A DNA stretch of 64,000 nucleotides from Pseudomonadota bacterium (GTDB lineage: Bacteria > Pseudomonadota > Alphaproteobacteria > Rickettsiales > SXRF01). Every line of letters begins with the position of its first letter. The stretch's first letter is position 1. Under the pieces are notes generated by a model, which did not search any database, was not told where the DNA came from, and saw only the letters and a list, made by a program, of their open reading frames with translations. Where the stretch lies: the NCBI GenBank assembly GCA_963205195.1, contig CAUJHR010000007.1:41566-105565 (forward strand), given 5' to 3'. The position numbers were made by a program, and so were the translations under genes. Below are positions 1 through 7,958 of the stretch, piece by piece.

Positions 1-14
1 ATAAACATAAGGCA

Positions 15-260
15 ATGTCTGTGCTTGACCCCGAGTATGCTGAGTATGCAAAGGAAATTAATACCGCTTATGCGCGAGCTGCAAAACTTGCCGGGCGGGT
101 ATATTCGGATGTTTCAGATGAAGAATTAAGGATATTAAAGAATATGTTAACTGCAGGTAAGCCGATACCTTCGCCAGTGCCGGTTGCGAATTTTTCTATG
201 GCAGAGCTGGTAGATAATGCCCGCCGTGATGGAGGAAAAATCCATGGCTTCAGCAGGTGA
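15..260 (+). CDS. hypothetical 81-residue protein upstream of hisG
   Basis: I do not recognise this protein. It is short, charged and Ala/Glu-rich, with no signal peptide or membrane segment, and looks mostly helical. The frame is open to the left edge of the window, so the true start may lie outside it. The only internal hint is ATG at 15, with an AAGG only two bases before it, or GTG at 21. Its stop TGA (258-260) lies 17 bases inside hisG, whose ribosome binding site is within this gene, so translation of the two is probably coupled. HisZ is often adjacent to short-form hisG, but this protein is far too small for HisZ and has no class II synthetase motif. Confidence 0.5.
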   Translation: MSVLDPEYAEYAKEINTAYARAAKLAGRVYSDVSDEELRILKNMLTAGKPIPSPVPVANFSMAELVDNARRDGGKIHGFSR

Positions 261-915
261 TATGCAGCCGATAATCATAGCTATCGCCAAGGGGCGGATA
301 CAGGAAGAAGTGGTACCTATCTTGCAAAAGATAGGTATTTTCCCCGATGAGGCTTTTTTTGACGATGGCGAGCGCCAATTGCAGTTTTCCTGCAAGGATT
401 CGAATATTTCCATTATCCGCGTGCGTAGTTTTGACGTGCCGACATTTGTCGCATTCGGCGCAGCACAGATCGGGATTGCGGGCAGCGATGTGCTTATGGA
501 ATTTGATTATTCCGATCTATATACACCGCTTGACCTGAATATCGGGCATTGCCGCCTATCGGTTGCCGAGCTTGAGGATGCAGAAGGCGCAGATGACATG
601 GCGCGGGTAAGCCATATACGTGTTGCTACAAAATATCCAAACATCACCAGCCGCCATTTTGCAAGCAAAGGCATACAGGCTGAGTGCATAAAACTTAGCG
701 GTGCAATGGAGCTGGCGCCCAAGCTCAAACTTGCACCGTGTATAGTAGACCTTGTAAGTTCAGGGCGTACACTTACCGCCAATGGATTGAAAGAAGTTGA
801 AGTAATTGCTAAGGTTTCATCCAAGCTTATCGTAAACCGCGCCGCATTCAAAACCCGCAACTTAGAGATCAGCGAGATAATAAATAATTTCCGCGAGGCT
901 GTACAAAATGCTTAG
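244..915 (+). CDS. hisG: ATP phosphoribosyltransferase, short form (HisG)
   Basis: Catalyses the first step of histidine synthesis, ATP plus PRPP to phosphoribosyl-ATP, in the cytoplasm. At 223 residues it is the short form without the C-terminal ACT regulatory domain; in this family activity and feedback control need the partner HisZ, which is not in the window. Seen: IAIAKGR at the N terminus, the AGSDVLME segment, and the PRPP-binding segment DLVSSGRTLTANGL near residue 170. ATG at 244 was chosen over ATG at 217, 229 or 262 because GGAGGA at 231-236 precedes it by seven bases. It overlaps hisD by 8 bp, so both are co-translated. Confidence 0.93.
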   Translation: MASAGDMQPIIIAIAKGRIQEEVVPILQKIGIFPDEAFFDDGERQLQFSCKDSNISIIRVRSFDVPTFVAFGAAQIGIAGSDVLMEFDYSDLYTPLDLNIGHCRLSVAELEDAEGADDMARVSHIRVATKYPNITSRHFASKGIQAECIKLSGAMELAPKLKLAPCIVDLVSSGRTLTANGLKEVEVIAKVSSKLIVNRAAFKTRNLEISEIINNFREAVQNA

Positions 916-2191
916 GCTTGTAACCGTGCAGGCCGGGTTTGAACAGCAATTTGAGCAATTTCTTTCCATGCGTGATGTGGGCGGCGCCGATGTTTCGGCT
1001 GTGGTTGCGGATATTATTTTGCAGGTGAAAAAACGCGGCGACGGGGCTCTTTTGGAATATACTGCGAAGTTTGATAAATTCACTGCTACTGCTGAAAATA
1101 TCAAAGTCAGGCATGAAGATATTGCACAGGCGCTTGCCCTTTGTTCGCCTGAGCTTATTAAGTCACTCAAAATTGCTGCCGGGCGTATCCGCGCTTACAG
1201 CGAAAAACAAATGCCTGCTGACCTTGATTATGTGGATGAGGGCGGTACTCGCCTTGGGCATCGTTGGACGGCTTTGGATTCGGCGGGTCTGTATGTTCCT
1301 GGTGGGCTGGCGTCTTACCCCAGCTCTGTGCTGATGAATGCAATACCTGCCAAGGTTGCGGGGGTTAAGCGCTTGGTGATGGTGGTGCCTGCGCCCGAAG
1401 GTAAGGTGAATAATGCTGTGCTTGCAGCGGCGCATATTGCAGGGGTGGATGATATTTATAAAATAGGTGGTGCCCAGGCAGTGGCCGCACTTGCTTACGG
1501 AACGCAGATGATAGCGCCGGTGGATAAAATTGTAGGGCCTGGAAATGCTTATGTTGCGGAAGCGAAGCGTCAGGTTTTTGGCAAGGTGGGAATCGATATG
1601 ATAGCCGGGCCGTCGGAAATACTTGTGATAGCAGATAGCGCCTGCAACCCGGAATGGATAGCGGCTGACCTTCTTTCGCAGGCCGAGCATGACGCGATGG
1701 CGCAGTCTATTTTGCTCACTACCGACAGTGCGTTTGCGGATAAAGTGATTTCGCAGGTGGAACGGATTTTAAAGGAAATTCCGCGCAGGGATATTGCCGG
1801 GAAGTCATGGGCGGATTTTGGCGCGGTCATTATTGCCAGCGATTGGGAAGAGGCTTGCGAGATCTCGAATAAAATAGCGCCGGAGCATCTGGAACTCGCT
1901 GTAGAAAAACCTGAGGAACTGCTGCCCCTTCTTCGCCATGCGGGTGCAATATTTGTAGGTCGCTACACGCCGGAAGCTATCGGCGATTATATAGCGGGGC
2001 CTTCGCACGTGCTGCCGACTTCGCGTACTTCGCGTTTTTCCTCCGGGCTTTCTGTTTTCGATTTCCTGAAACGTACCTCAATTATAGGATGTTCACAAAA
2101 ATCGCTTGCCGGGCTTTCGCAATACGCGCAGACCCTTGCGGAAAGCGAAGGGCTGGAAGCGCATAGGCTTTCGGTTGCAGTGCGTTCGTGA
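908..2191 (+). CDS. hisD: histidinol dehydrogenase (HisD)
   Basis: Zinc- and NAD-dependent four-electron oxidation of L-histidinol to L-histidine, the last two steps of the pathway. The 427-residue length fits the family. Visible signatures are GLYVPGG, the KIGGAQAVAA stretch, GPGNAYVAEAKRQVFG, the AGPSEILVIAD segment, SQAEHD (Zn/catalytic region) and the C-terminal GPSHVLPT. It overlaps hisG by 8 bp at its start, and its TGA shares one base with the ATG of the next gene (TGATG). The hisG-hisD-UPF0262-infA-maf order is a familiar alphaproteobacterial arrangement. Confidence 0.96.
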   Translation: MLRLVTVQAGFEQQFEQFLSMRDVGGADVSAVVADIILQVKKRGDGALLEYTAKFDKFTATAENIKVRHEDIAQALALCSPELIKSLKIAAGRIRAYSEKQMPADLDYVDEGGTRLGHRWTALDSAGLYVPGGLASYPSSVLMNAIPAKVAGVKRLVMVVPAPEGKVNNAVLAAAHIAGVDDIYKIGGAQAVAALAYGTQMIAPVDKIVGPGNAYVAEAKRQVFGKVGIDMIAGPSEILVIADSACNPEWIAADLLSQAEHDAMAQSILLTTDSAFADKVISQVERILKEIPRRDIAGKSWADFGAVIIASDWEEACEISNKIAPEHLELAVEKPEELLPLLRHAGAIFVGRYTPEAIGDYIAGPSHVLPTSRTSRFSSGLSVFDFLKRTSIIGCSQKSLAGLSQYAQTLAESEGLEAHRLSVAVRS

Positions 2192-2649
2192 TGGAGAGAA
2201 TTGCCAATATAACACTTGCTGAGGGCATGAAAAAACGCTCGAAACAGGCAGAGCATGAGCGCGACCTTGCCATTGCAGACATTTTGGATGAGAATTGTTT
2301 CGAGCCACGCTGCATGAAAAGCGGCCCATATAACGTGGAGCTGGCTATAGAAGAAGGGCGGCTGGTGATGGGTGTACACTCGCCGCAAGAGGAAAAACAT
2401 GCTAAGGTTGTGCTATCGGTTGCCCCGCTTCGCGGCATTATCCGCGATTATTTTATGATATTTGATAGCTACCAGCAGGCCCTTGGCTCAGGAAACCCTA
2501 GTAAAATCGAGGCAATCGATATGGGCAGGCGCGGGGTGCACAACGAGGGCTCGGAAATGCTGCGTGACATACTAAAAGACCGGATCGCTGTGGATTTTGC
2601 AACTGCAAGACGGCTTTTTACCCTTATTTGTGTTTTGCATATAAAATAG
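2191..2649 (+). CDS. UPF0262 family protein
   Basis: A 152-residue cytoplasmic protein that I recognise as the UPF0262 family of alphaproteobacteria, which has no known biochemical function. The central FMIFDSYQQA and PSKIEAIDMGRRGVHNEG segments are the family-like parts. ATG at 2191 is used rather than the in-frame GTG at 2188 because it overlaps the hisD stop as TGATG, a translational coupling arrangement. Its constant place between hisD and infA in alphaproteobacteria is the only clue to role. No membrane segment or signal peptide is visible. Confidence 0.85.
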   Translation: MERIANITLAEGMKKRSKQAEHERDLAIADILDENCFEPRCMKSGPYNVELAIEEGRLVMGVHSPQEEKHAKVVLSVAPLRGIIRDYFMIFDSYQQALGSGNPSKIEAIDMGRRGVHNEGSEMLRDILKDRIAVDFATARRLFTLICVLHIK

Positions 2650-2724
2650 GTTCGTAATTGACTGATTAACGGCCATAAGCTATTAACTACGAATTATTAT
2701 TTACGTTTTATAAAAAAGGATATT

Positions 2725-2943
2725 ATGTCTAAAGAAGAATTGCTTGAATTTCCCGGTCATGTTACCGAGCTGCTACCCAACGCTACTTTCCGGGTTACGC
2801 TGGAGAATGGGCATATAGTTATCGCACATACTTCCGGAAAAATGCGTAAGAACCGTATCCGTGTATTGGCAGGAGATAAGGTGATTGTTGAGATGACGCC
2901 ATACGATCTTACCAAGGGCCGCATCAAATTCAGAGAGAAATAA
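2725..2943 (+). CDS. infA: translation initiation factor IF-1
   Basis: A 72-residue single OB-fold protein that binds the 30S A site and helps IF-2 and IF-3 start translation. Length and sequence are canonical: [21 protein letters not shown], then [22 protein letters not shown], ending in the TKGRIKFR segment typical of bacterial IF-1. AAAGGA lies just before the ATG. The gene follows UPF0262 after 75 bp, so it may have its own promoter in the AT-rich gap as well as read-through from the his genes. Confidence 0.97.
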   Translation: MSKEELLEFPGHVTELLPNATFRVTLENGHIVIAHTSGKMRKNRIRVLAGDKVIVEMTPYDLTKGRIKFREK

Positions 2944-2948
2944 AATCA

Positions 2949-3090
2949 TTTTAGCTTCAAATCTGCTTGCGATGAAATACTCTTCGCATTTTCAAATTTT
3001 GGCGTTGTTATCCATCGGATTCGCCGTACTCATGTATTTAATATACACTCCGTGCGGCTCACCTCGGCTGCCTAGCCAAAAATTGAACTG
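2949..3090. repeat. intergenic palindromic repeat, infA-maf spacer
   Basis: The infA-maf gap holds no gene but a sequence with several short inverted repeats, for example TTTCAAATTTTGGC against GCCAAAAATTGAA. It has GTACTCATGTA followed by a TACACTCCG core, which resembles the core of the 58887-59007 element and, more loosely, the three 121-bp elements (TGTAGCGCTGCTACACTCCG). The 14-mer CCTCGGCTGCCTAG at 3062-3075 recurs exactly at 36519-36532 in the bioB-bioA spacer. I interpret it as a degenerate member of a dispersed palindromic repeat group. Confidence 0.55.
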
Positions 3091-3118
3091 CTTTGAGTAT
3101 TGGACACTAAAAATTTTA

Positions 3119-3136
3119 ATGTTACTAATGTAACAT
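3119..3136. promoter_or_regulatory. perfect palindrome overlapping the maf start codon
   Basis: ATGTTACTAATGTAACAT is an exact inverted repeat (7 bp arms, 4 bp centre) whose right end runs into the maf ATG. It could be an operator or a small RNA hairpin hiding the start codon. Related TGTTACA-type sequences occur at 5772-5792 and 30032-30042. The function is inference. Confidence 0.35.
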
Positions 3137-3704
3137 GAATAAAAACAATCTCATATTAGCTTCTGCTTCGCCGCGCAGGATTGCCCTGCTTAAACAGGTG
3201 GGGATTGAGCCGGAGGCGATAGTTCCTGCCGACATTGACGAAACACCGCACAAGGGCGAATTGCCCGCGATATATGCCGCAAGGATGGCGCGGGAAAAAG
3301 CCAATATAATAGCCGCTAAATATCCCGGAAAAATAATACTTGCCGCCGATACGGTGGTAGCGTGCGGGAGAAAGATTTTTCCCAAGGCGGAGGATGCTAA
3401 AACCGCCGTTATGTGCATACGTCATCTGTCTGGGCGCAGGCACAGGGTTTATACTGCTGTCTGTGTGATAAGGGATGGGCGCGAATATGAAGAAACTGTG
3501 CTCACCCAGCTTAAGATGAACCGCCTAAGCGACAAGGAGATCGCGCAGTATATCGCAGGCAATGAATGGCAGGGAAAGGCTGGCGGTTATGCTATACAGG
3601 GAACAGCCGAGGCTTTTATACCGTGGGTTTCCGGTTCTTATTCCAATGTGGTGGGGTTGCCGTTATATGAAACGCTGAAACTGCTCAAGAGGGCTGGATG
3701 GTAG
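3135..3704 (+). CDS. maf: Maf family nucleotide pyrophosphatase
   Basis: A 189-residue house-cleaning NTP pyrophosphatase of the Maf/YceF/YhdE family, acting on dTTP, UTP or modified pyrimidine nucleotides depending on subfamily. Seen: the N-terminal ILASASPRR substrate-binding motif, the DIDE segment, LAADTVVACGRKI with the catalytic aspartate region, and QGTAEAFIPWVSGSYSNVVGLP near the end. The DTVV context favours the dTTP/UTP type, but the exact subfamily is unresolved. No clear Shine-Dalgarno is visible because the palindrome at 3119-3136 occupies the site. It overlaps comM by 7 bp. Confidence 0.93.
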   Translation: MNKNNLILASASPRRIALLKQVGIEPEAIVPADIDETPHKGELPAIYAARMAREKANIIAAKYPGKIILAADTVVACGRKIFPKAEDAKTAVMCIRHLSGRRHRVYTAVCVIRDGREYEETVLTQLKMNRLSDKEIAQYIAGNEWQGKAGGYAIQGTAEAFIPWVSGSYSNVVGLPLYETLKLLKRAGW

Positions 3705-5221
3705 CGCATGTAACCACGGTGGCATTTGAAGGTATTGAAGCGCAATATATTGATGTGCAGGCACAGATAGTTGCCGGAGTGCCAACATTTACCGTGGTGG
3801 GGCTTCCTGATAAAGCAGTTGCTGAATCACGCGAGAGGGTGCGCTCGGCTATCCATGCGCTGGGGTTGGCACTGCCTAACAAACGCATAATTGTGAACCT
3901 TGCTCCTGCCGATATTTTGAAGGAAGGCAGCCATTACGACCTGCCGATTGCCCTTGCAATACTCATAAGCATGGGGGCGCTCGAAGCGGAAAGGCTTGCA
4001 AACTACGTGGCGCTTGGCGAGTTATCGCTGGATGGCGGGTTGCTCCCGGTTTCCGGAGCGCTGCCTGCCGCCATGCTTGCCTCATCGCGTGGGGATGGGC
4101 TTATCTGCCCGAAAATATGTGGGCCGGAAGCTGCGTGGTCGGGGCTTGAGGATATACTCGCACCTACATCGCTTACCGCTTTGGTCAACCATTTTAAAGA
4201 TATTCAAAGGCTTTCAAAGCCAGAATGCGAAATACAGCCATTAGCTGCCATAGGGCGCGATATGCGTGAGATACGCGGTCAGCAAACGGCAAGAAGGGCG
4301 CTTGAAGTAGCAGCGGCTGGCGGGCATAATTTATTGATGATAGGGCCGCCGGGGGCGGGTAAATCGCTGCTGGCTTCATGTTTGCCCGGAATACTGCCGC
4401 CGCTGGATGCCAGTGAAATACTTGAAGTAAGCATGATAAACAGCATTGCGGGTAAGCTTGCTGGTGGAATGTTGTCTTCAAGAAGGCCATTTCGTGACCC
4501 GCACCATAGCGCATCTATGCCAGCTATGGTAGGTGGTGGTAAGCGTGCACTGCCTGGTGAAATTTCACTAGCGCATAATGGAGTTTTGTTTTTAGATGAA
4601 TTACCTGAATTCCAGCGTGGTGTGCTTGAATCGCTGCGCCAGCCTTTGGAAACAGGGACAGTATCAGTTGCGCGGGCACAGGCGCATGTGACCTATCCCT
4701 CACGCTTCCAGCTGGTTGCTGCTATGAACCCGTGCCGCTGCGGTTATTTAAGCGATGCTGCACGTGCCTGCAATAAAGCACCGCGCTGCGCTGTTGATTA
4801 CCAGTCAAAGATTTCCGGCCCGCTTTTTGACCGCTTCGATATGGCAATTGATGTGCCGGAAGTTGCCACCCTGGATATGCTTGGAAGCAGCGCAGGTGAG
4901 GCAAGTGAGGCGGTGGCGGCAAGGGTGACGGCAGCACGCCAACTGCAAAAAGCCCGTTTTTTCATGCTAAAAGTTAGTGAGCGTACCAATTCACAATTGC
5001 AAGGTGAAATGCTGCATGATTTTGTAGTGCCGGATGATAAAGGGCGCAAATTACTGGAACAGGCAACAGAAAGCATGCGGCTTTCAATGCGCGGCTATAC
5101 AAGGGTGCTCAGGGTTGCGCGAACCATCGCAGACCTTGCCCAAAGCGAAACAGTGAACCATGTCCATGTAGGTGAGGCGTTGTCATACCGCCAGATGCAA
5201 TTCGGACGTCAAGAGGCATAA
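3698..5221 (+). CDS. comM: YifB/ComM-type Mg-chelatase-like AAA+ ATPase
   Basis: A 507-residue protein of the ComM/YifB family. ComM proteins are hexameric helicases that drive branch migration during natural transformation. Domains in order: an N-terminal Lon-like fold (about residues 20-140, with AVAESRERVRSAI), an AAA+ domain with Walker A GPPGAGKS near residue 217 and the Walker B-like LFLDELPEF near residue 295, the Cys-containing PCRCGY segment near 345, and a C-terminal Mg-chelatase domain ending in GYTRVLRVARTIADL. It overlaps the end of maf by 7 bp. A 121-bp palindromic repeat follows 32 bp after its stop. Confidence 0.92.
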   Translation: MVAHVTTVAFEGIEAQYIDVQAQIVAGVPTFTVVGLPDKAVAESRERVRSAIHALGLALPNKRIIVNLAPADILKEGSHYDLPIALAILISMGALEAERLANYVALGELSLDGGLLPVSGALPAAMLASSRGDGLICPKICGPEAAWSGLEDILAPTSLTALVNHFKDIQRLSKPECEIQPLAAIGRDMREIRGQQTARRALEVAAAGGHNLLMIGPPGAGKSLLASCLPGILPPLDASEILEVSMINSIAGKLAGGMLSSRRPFRDPHHSASMPAMVGGGKRALPGEISLAHNGVLFLDELPEFQRGVLESLRQPLETGTVSVARAQAHVTYPSRFQLVAAMNPCRCGYLSDAARACNKAPRCAVDYQSKISGPLFDRFDMAIDVPEVATLDMLGSSAGEASEAVAARVTAARQLQKARFFMLKVSERTNSQLQGEMLHDFVVPDDKGRKLLEQATESMRLSMRGYTRVLRVARTIADLAQSETVNHVHVGEALSYRQMQFGRQEA

Positions 5222-5253
5222 TCTAGCTATGCTTTGCTGCAAATCTGTATGAG

Positions 5254-5374
5254 AAACTCTACTGGCGCGAACAATCTGCTTGCAATAAAGCTTCGGCGCA
5301 ATACTCATGTAGCGCTGCTACACTCCGTTTACACCACTTCATTGCTTCGCGCTTGCCTCACGCCAGCGAGTTTT
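5254..5374. repeat. 121-bp palindromic element, copy 1 (convergent comM/ORF gap)
   Basis: First of three near-identical copies (others 10180-10299 and 34985-35105). The ends form an imperfect inverted repeat, AAACTCTACTGGCG on the left and CGCCAGCGAGTTT on the right. The centre holds a small palindrome, GTAGCGCTGCTAC. It lies between comM and a convergent small gene. A role as bidirectional terminator or as a mobile palindromic element is inference. Confidence 0.85.
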
Positions 5375-5403
5375 GTGGGAAAAATAATGACATCATGATA
5401 CGC

Positions 5404-5709
5404 CTAAAGGCTGATTTCATCATCGTGGCCCCTTTTTATAAGCCTTGCTACAGCGGAGTCTTCACCTCTTTCGGCTCTATCTGTAGTAAAATCGATGGTT
5501 CCAAACCCACGGCTCTCTTCCAGCATTTTTGTATAATTTTCAGTTCCTGGAATGGGATTATTACGGCCTGGACGATAAGTGCTGCGGGGTGTAATTTTTT
5601 TAGTTTTTACCGGGCCTATTTCAGCATTATTTTGACTGATCTTTTCAATGCCGTCAGCGATCCTTTTTGCGGCAGCCTCAATCTCAGCATCTGTAAGTTC
5701 TTTTGCCAT
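5404..5709 (-). CDS. hypothetical 101-residue cytoplasmic protein
   Basis: Not recognised. The protein is hydrophilic: an N-terminal helical part with alternating Ala/Glu (residues 1-35), then a basic, Pro/Thr-rich linker (VKTKKITPRSTYRPGRNN) and an acidic C terminus. No signal peptide or membrane helix. The start is supported by an AAAGGAG site followed by six bases and ATG. The upstream gap 5710-5822 is AT-rich with the motif ATTGTTACAAT, so it may have its own promoter. An overlapping plus-strand frame in the same place lacks a ribosome binding site. The gene converges on comM across the repeat. Confidence 0.6.
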   Translation of the reverse strand: MAKELTDAEIEAAAKRIADGIEKISQNNAEIGPVKTKKITPRSTYRPGRNNPIPGTENYTKMLEESRGFGTIDFTTDRAERGEDSAVARLIKRGHDDEISL

Positions 5710-5781
5710 ATAAACTCCTTTTAAATATTTAAGAATTACCGGTCAAATAATACCATATTGGAACCAGAATATTGTTACATT

Positions 5782-5792
5782 ATTGTTACAAT
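5782..5792. promoter_or_regulatory. 11-bp palindrome ATTGTTACAAT
   Basis: The sequence lies in the gap upstream of the 5404-5709 gene, next to a second TTGTTACA at 5772-5779. The reverse complement of the same 11-mer is at 30032-30042, in the presumed kdpF upstream region. A shared transcription factor site is possible, but two occurrences of an AT-rich 11-mer are weak evidence. Confidence 0.25.
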
Positions 5793-5822
5793 TTATACGA
5801 TTGATATATAACAATTAATTGA

Positions 5823-6767
5823 CTAAAAATGCTTGAATCCTTTTTTGGATAGTTTTATTTCGGTGCCGGAAGAATCGAGTATTTTTATATTGTTCCCTGC
5901 GGTGATTTCACCGATGCGGGTGAGGGGAAGTTGGAGTGATTTAGATAATTCTTCGATCTGTGATTTCTTTTCCGGTGAGGCTGTGAATAATAATTCGTAA
6001 TCATCGCCTCCTGTGAGGGCTTTTTGTATATTAGTGGTTGGTAATTTATCCGTATATATAGTTGCCCCCACGTTTGAGGCAGTGCAGATATGCGAAAGGT
6101 CTTGTGCCAAGCCGTCGGAAATATCCATGCAGGCGTTGGCTACAGTGCGGAGTTTTATGCCCAGCTCGATGCGCGGCTGTGGGGTGAGGTAGCGGTTTAT
6201 GAAGTTGCTACCATCACCTCGACCCTCTCCCTGAAAGGGAGAAGGGGAAGAGGTCAGAAGCTCCAGACCGATAGCAGAATCGCCAAGCGTTCCGGAAACA
6301 TAAATATCATCACCCGTTCTTGCGCCGCTGCGTTTCAGTGCTGTGCCTTGGGGTACGGTTCCTATAGCGGTTATGGAGATCGATAGTTTTCCGTCGTTCG
6401 CTGTGGTATCTCCACCTGCCAGCGCAATTGAAAACTCAGCTTGAGTTGCGCCAAGGCCAGCGGCGAATTTTTTGAGCCATTGTTCACTTGTTGTGCGCGG
6501 TAGAACCAGAGCCATGAAATAACATAGCGGGGTCGCGCCCATAGAAGCTAAATCTGATAGATTCACTCGCAGCGCTTTAGCGGCAATAAGCGAAGGAGAT
6601 TCTGAGCCTAGAAAATGCACCCCTTCAGTAATTGCGTCCTTAGTTATGACCAGTTCACATCCAGGCGGAGGGGAAAATACAGCGGCATCATCACTAAGGT
6701 TGAGGCTGCCTTGGAAATTCACAGCCAGAGGTTTTAGATATTTGTTTATGAATGAAAACTCATCCAT
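5823..6767 (-). CDS. thiL: thiamine-monophosphate kinase (ThiL) carrying an in-frame repeat insertion
   Basis: Phosphorylates thiamine monophosphate to thiamine pyrophosphate, the last step of coenzyme synthesis. The 314-residue protein has the PurM-like fold marks: DDAAVF near residue 27, the [12 protein letters not shown] segment, [20 protein letters not shown], then [11 protein letters not shown] and [10 protein letters not shown]. Between SAIGLELL and [15 protein letters not shown] lies [14 protein letters not shown], which has no counterpart in ThiL proteins I know; it is encoded exactly by the repeat at 6215-6255. The flanking motifs are intact, so the enzyme may still work. The start overlaps the end of folD by 8 bp. 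Confidence 0.95.
   Translation of the reverse strand: MDEFSFINKYLKPLAVNFQGSLNLSDDAAVFSPPPGCELVITKDAITEGVHFLGSESPSLIAAKALRVNLSDLASMGATPLCYFMALVLPRTTSEQWLKKFAAGLGATQAEFSIALAGGDTTANDGKLSISITAIGTVPQGTALKRSGARTGDDIYVSGTLGDSAIGLELLTSSPSPFQGEGRGDGSNFINRYLTPQPRIELGIKLRTVANACMDISDGLAQDLSHICTASNVGATIYTDKLPTTNIQKALTGGDDYELLFTASPEKKSQIEELSKSLQLPLTRIGEITAGNNIKILDSSGTEIKLSKKGFKHF
6215..6255. repeat. 41-bp palindromic repeat inside thiL
   Basis: The element centres on the hairpin CTCTCCCTGAAAGGGAGA. It is almost identical to the intergenic copy at 55065-55105 between flgD and flgE; comparing the two by eye gives about six differences over 41 positions. Here it is read in frame on the minus strand and adds about 14 residues to ThiL without a stop. 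This is direct evidence that a dispersed repeat has entered coding sequence. Confidence 0.85.
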
Positions 6768-7629
6768 GGATATTCTTGGCGGCCTGTAGCGTGTTTTCCA
6801 GAAGGCAGGCGATGGTCATTGGCCCAACACCGCCGGGAACCGGGGTTATTGCTGAAGCTATGCCTTCGCAGCTTGCAAAATCAACATCGCCAACCAGCTT
6901 TGTTTTGCCGTCTGGCTGGGTTATCCTGTTAATGCCAACGTCGATCACTACCGCGCCTTGCTTTAGCCATTCCCCTTTTACCATATTCGGGCGGCCAACA
7001 GCAGCTACTACTATGTCGGCGGTTTTGAGGATAGACGGCAGGTCACGGGTTTTTGAATGGGCAATAGTGACGGTGCAGCTTTCTTTCAGTAACAGCGCTG
7101 CCATAGGTTTGCCTACGATGTTGGAACGGCCAATAACTATTGCATGTTTGCCAGATAAATCGCCCACAGAATCACGAAGCAGCATCAGGCAGCCAAGCGG
7201 CGTGCAGGGTATAAACGCGTCCCCGCCAATTGCTAATTTGCCAACGTTTAAAATGGTAAAACCATCTACATCCTTGGCTGGGGAAATTGCATTGATAACC
7301 GCATCCTCATTGATATGCGCCGGAAGTGGCAGCTGGACCAGTATACCATGTACTTCCGGGTTGTTGTTAAGCTCGAAAATCCTTTTGAGCAGCTCTTCCT
7401 CGCTCGTCTCGGCAGGCAGGTTGAATTCAAAGGAGCGCATGCCAGCTTCTATGGTCTGCTTGTTCTTATTCCGCACATATACTTCGCTTGCGGGATCGTT
7501 TCCCACCAATATTACAGCCAGACCCGGTGTTACATTTTTCTTGTCTTTAAGTTCGGCCACGCGCCGCGCTATATCTGTGCGGAGATTTTGCGCGAATAAT
7601 TTTCCATCTATTATTTTTGCTATGCTCAT
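6760..7629 (-). CDS. folD: bifunctional methylenetetrahydrofolate dehydrogenase/cyclohydrolase (FolD)
   Basis: Interconverts 5,10-methylene-, methenyl- and 10-formyl-tetrahydrofolate using NADP, feeding purine and formyl-methionyl-tRNA synthesis. The protein is 289 residues. Seen: [13 protein letters not shown] at the start, the catalytic [14 protein letters not shown] segment with its lysine, VQLPLPAHI, the CTPLGC motif, [12 protein letters not shown] for nucleotide binding, and [12 protein letters not shown] near the C terminus. ATG at 7629 is chosen over upstream in-frame codons because the family start is here and the ATGA overlaps the stop of the preceding gene by 4 bp. Confidence 0.96.
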   Translation of the reverse strand: MSIAKIIDGKLFAQNLRTDIARRVAELKDKKNVTPGLAVILVGNDPASEVYVRNKNKQTIEAGMRSFEFNLPAETSEEELLKRIFELNNNPEVHGILVQLPLPAHINEDAVINAISPAKDVDGFTILNVGKLAIGGDAFIPCTPLGCLMLLRDSVGDLSGKHAIVIGRSNIVGKPMAALLLKESCTVTIAHSKTRDLPSILKTADIVVAAVGRPNMVKGEWLKQGAVVIDVGINRITQPDGKTKLVGDVDFASCEGIASAITPVPGGVGPMTIACLLENTLQAAKNIHG

Positions 7630-7958
7630 TTTTTTGTTGCCGGTTTTGCAGTTGTTTTTGCCGCTGGCTTTTCCTGTGGTGCGGCAGCACTTACGCATTT
7701 AGCAAGTTTATCATCAACTGACCATTCGCAATTGCCGTTTTGCTGGCGGGCGCATCTTGCATCCTTGTAGCAATTTTTAAGTGCTGCGGTTTTTGCCTGC
7801 TCGCCTTTTTTGCAAGCAGGTGCTTTCTTGCCGTATTTAGAGACGCATAATTCATTATTGCAGCCTGATATTTTGCAGGTCATGCTGGTTGTAGCTGCAT
7901 AAGCAGGCAAGGCCGTAAACAGGCAAACAGTAAGGATAAATAGCTTTATTATTTTCAT
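7626..7958 (-). CDS. secreted small eight-cysteine protein
   Basis: A 110-residue protein with a clear Sec signal peptide ([21 protein letters not shown], cleavage after about residue 21). The mature part holds eight cysteines in the order C-x5-C-x4-C and so on, with [17 protein letters not shown] in the second half, then a Lys/Ala/Pro-rich tail. The spacing resembles what I recall as the eight-cysteine-cluster domain; the function of that family is unknown. The protein is probably periplasmic with disulfides. It overlaps both neighbours by 4 bp (fpr upstream, folD downstream), so it is an integral member of this operon despite having no obvious link to folate. Confidence 0.75.
   Translation of the reverse strand: MKIIKLFILTVCLFTALPAYAATTSMTCKISGCNNELCVSKYGKKAPACKKGEQAKTAALKNCYKDARCARQQNGNCEWSVDDKLAKCVSAAAPQEKPAAKTTAKPATKK

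Noticed and set aside
5222..5403. Insertion sequence or prophage remnant around the 121-bp elements
   Set aside because: No transposase or integrase coding sequence is seen anywhere in the window and no clear target duplication could be identified by eye.
5353..5724. 123-codon plus-strand frame opposite the 101-residue gene
   Set aside because: The minus-strand gene has a good AAAGGAG site and a plausible hydrophilic product; the plus-strand frame starts inside a repeat.
6752..7702. 316-codon open frame on the plus strand
   Set aside because: It is antisense to folD, which has every family motif; the frame is a product of codon bias.
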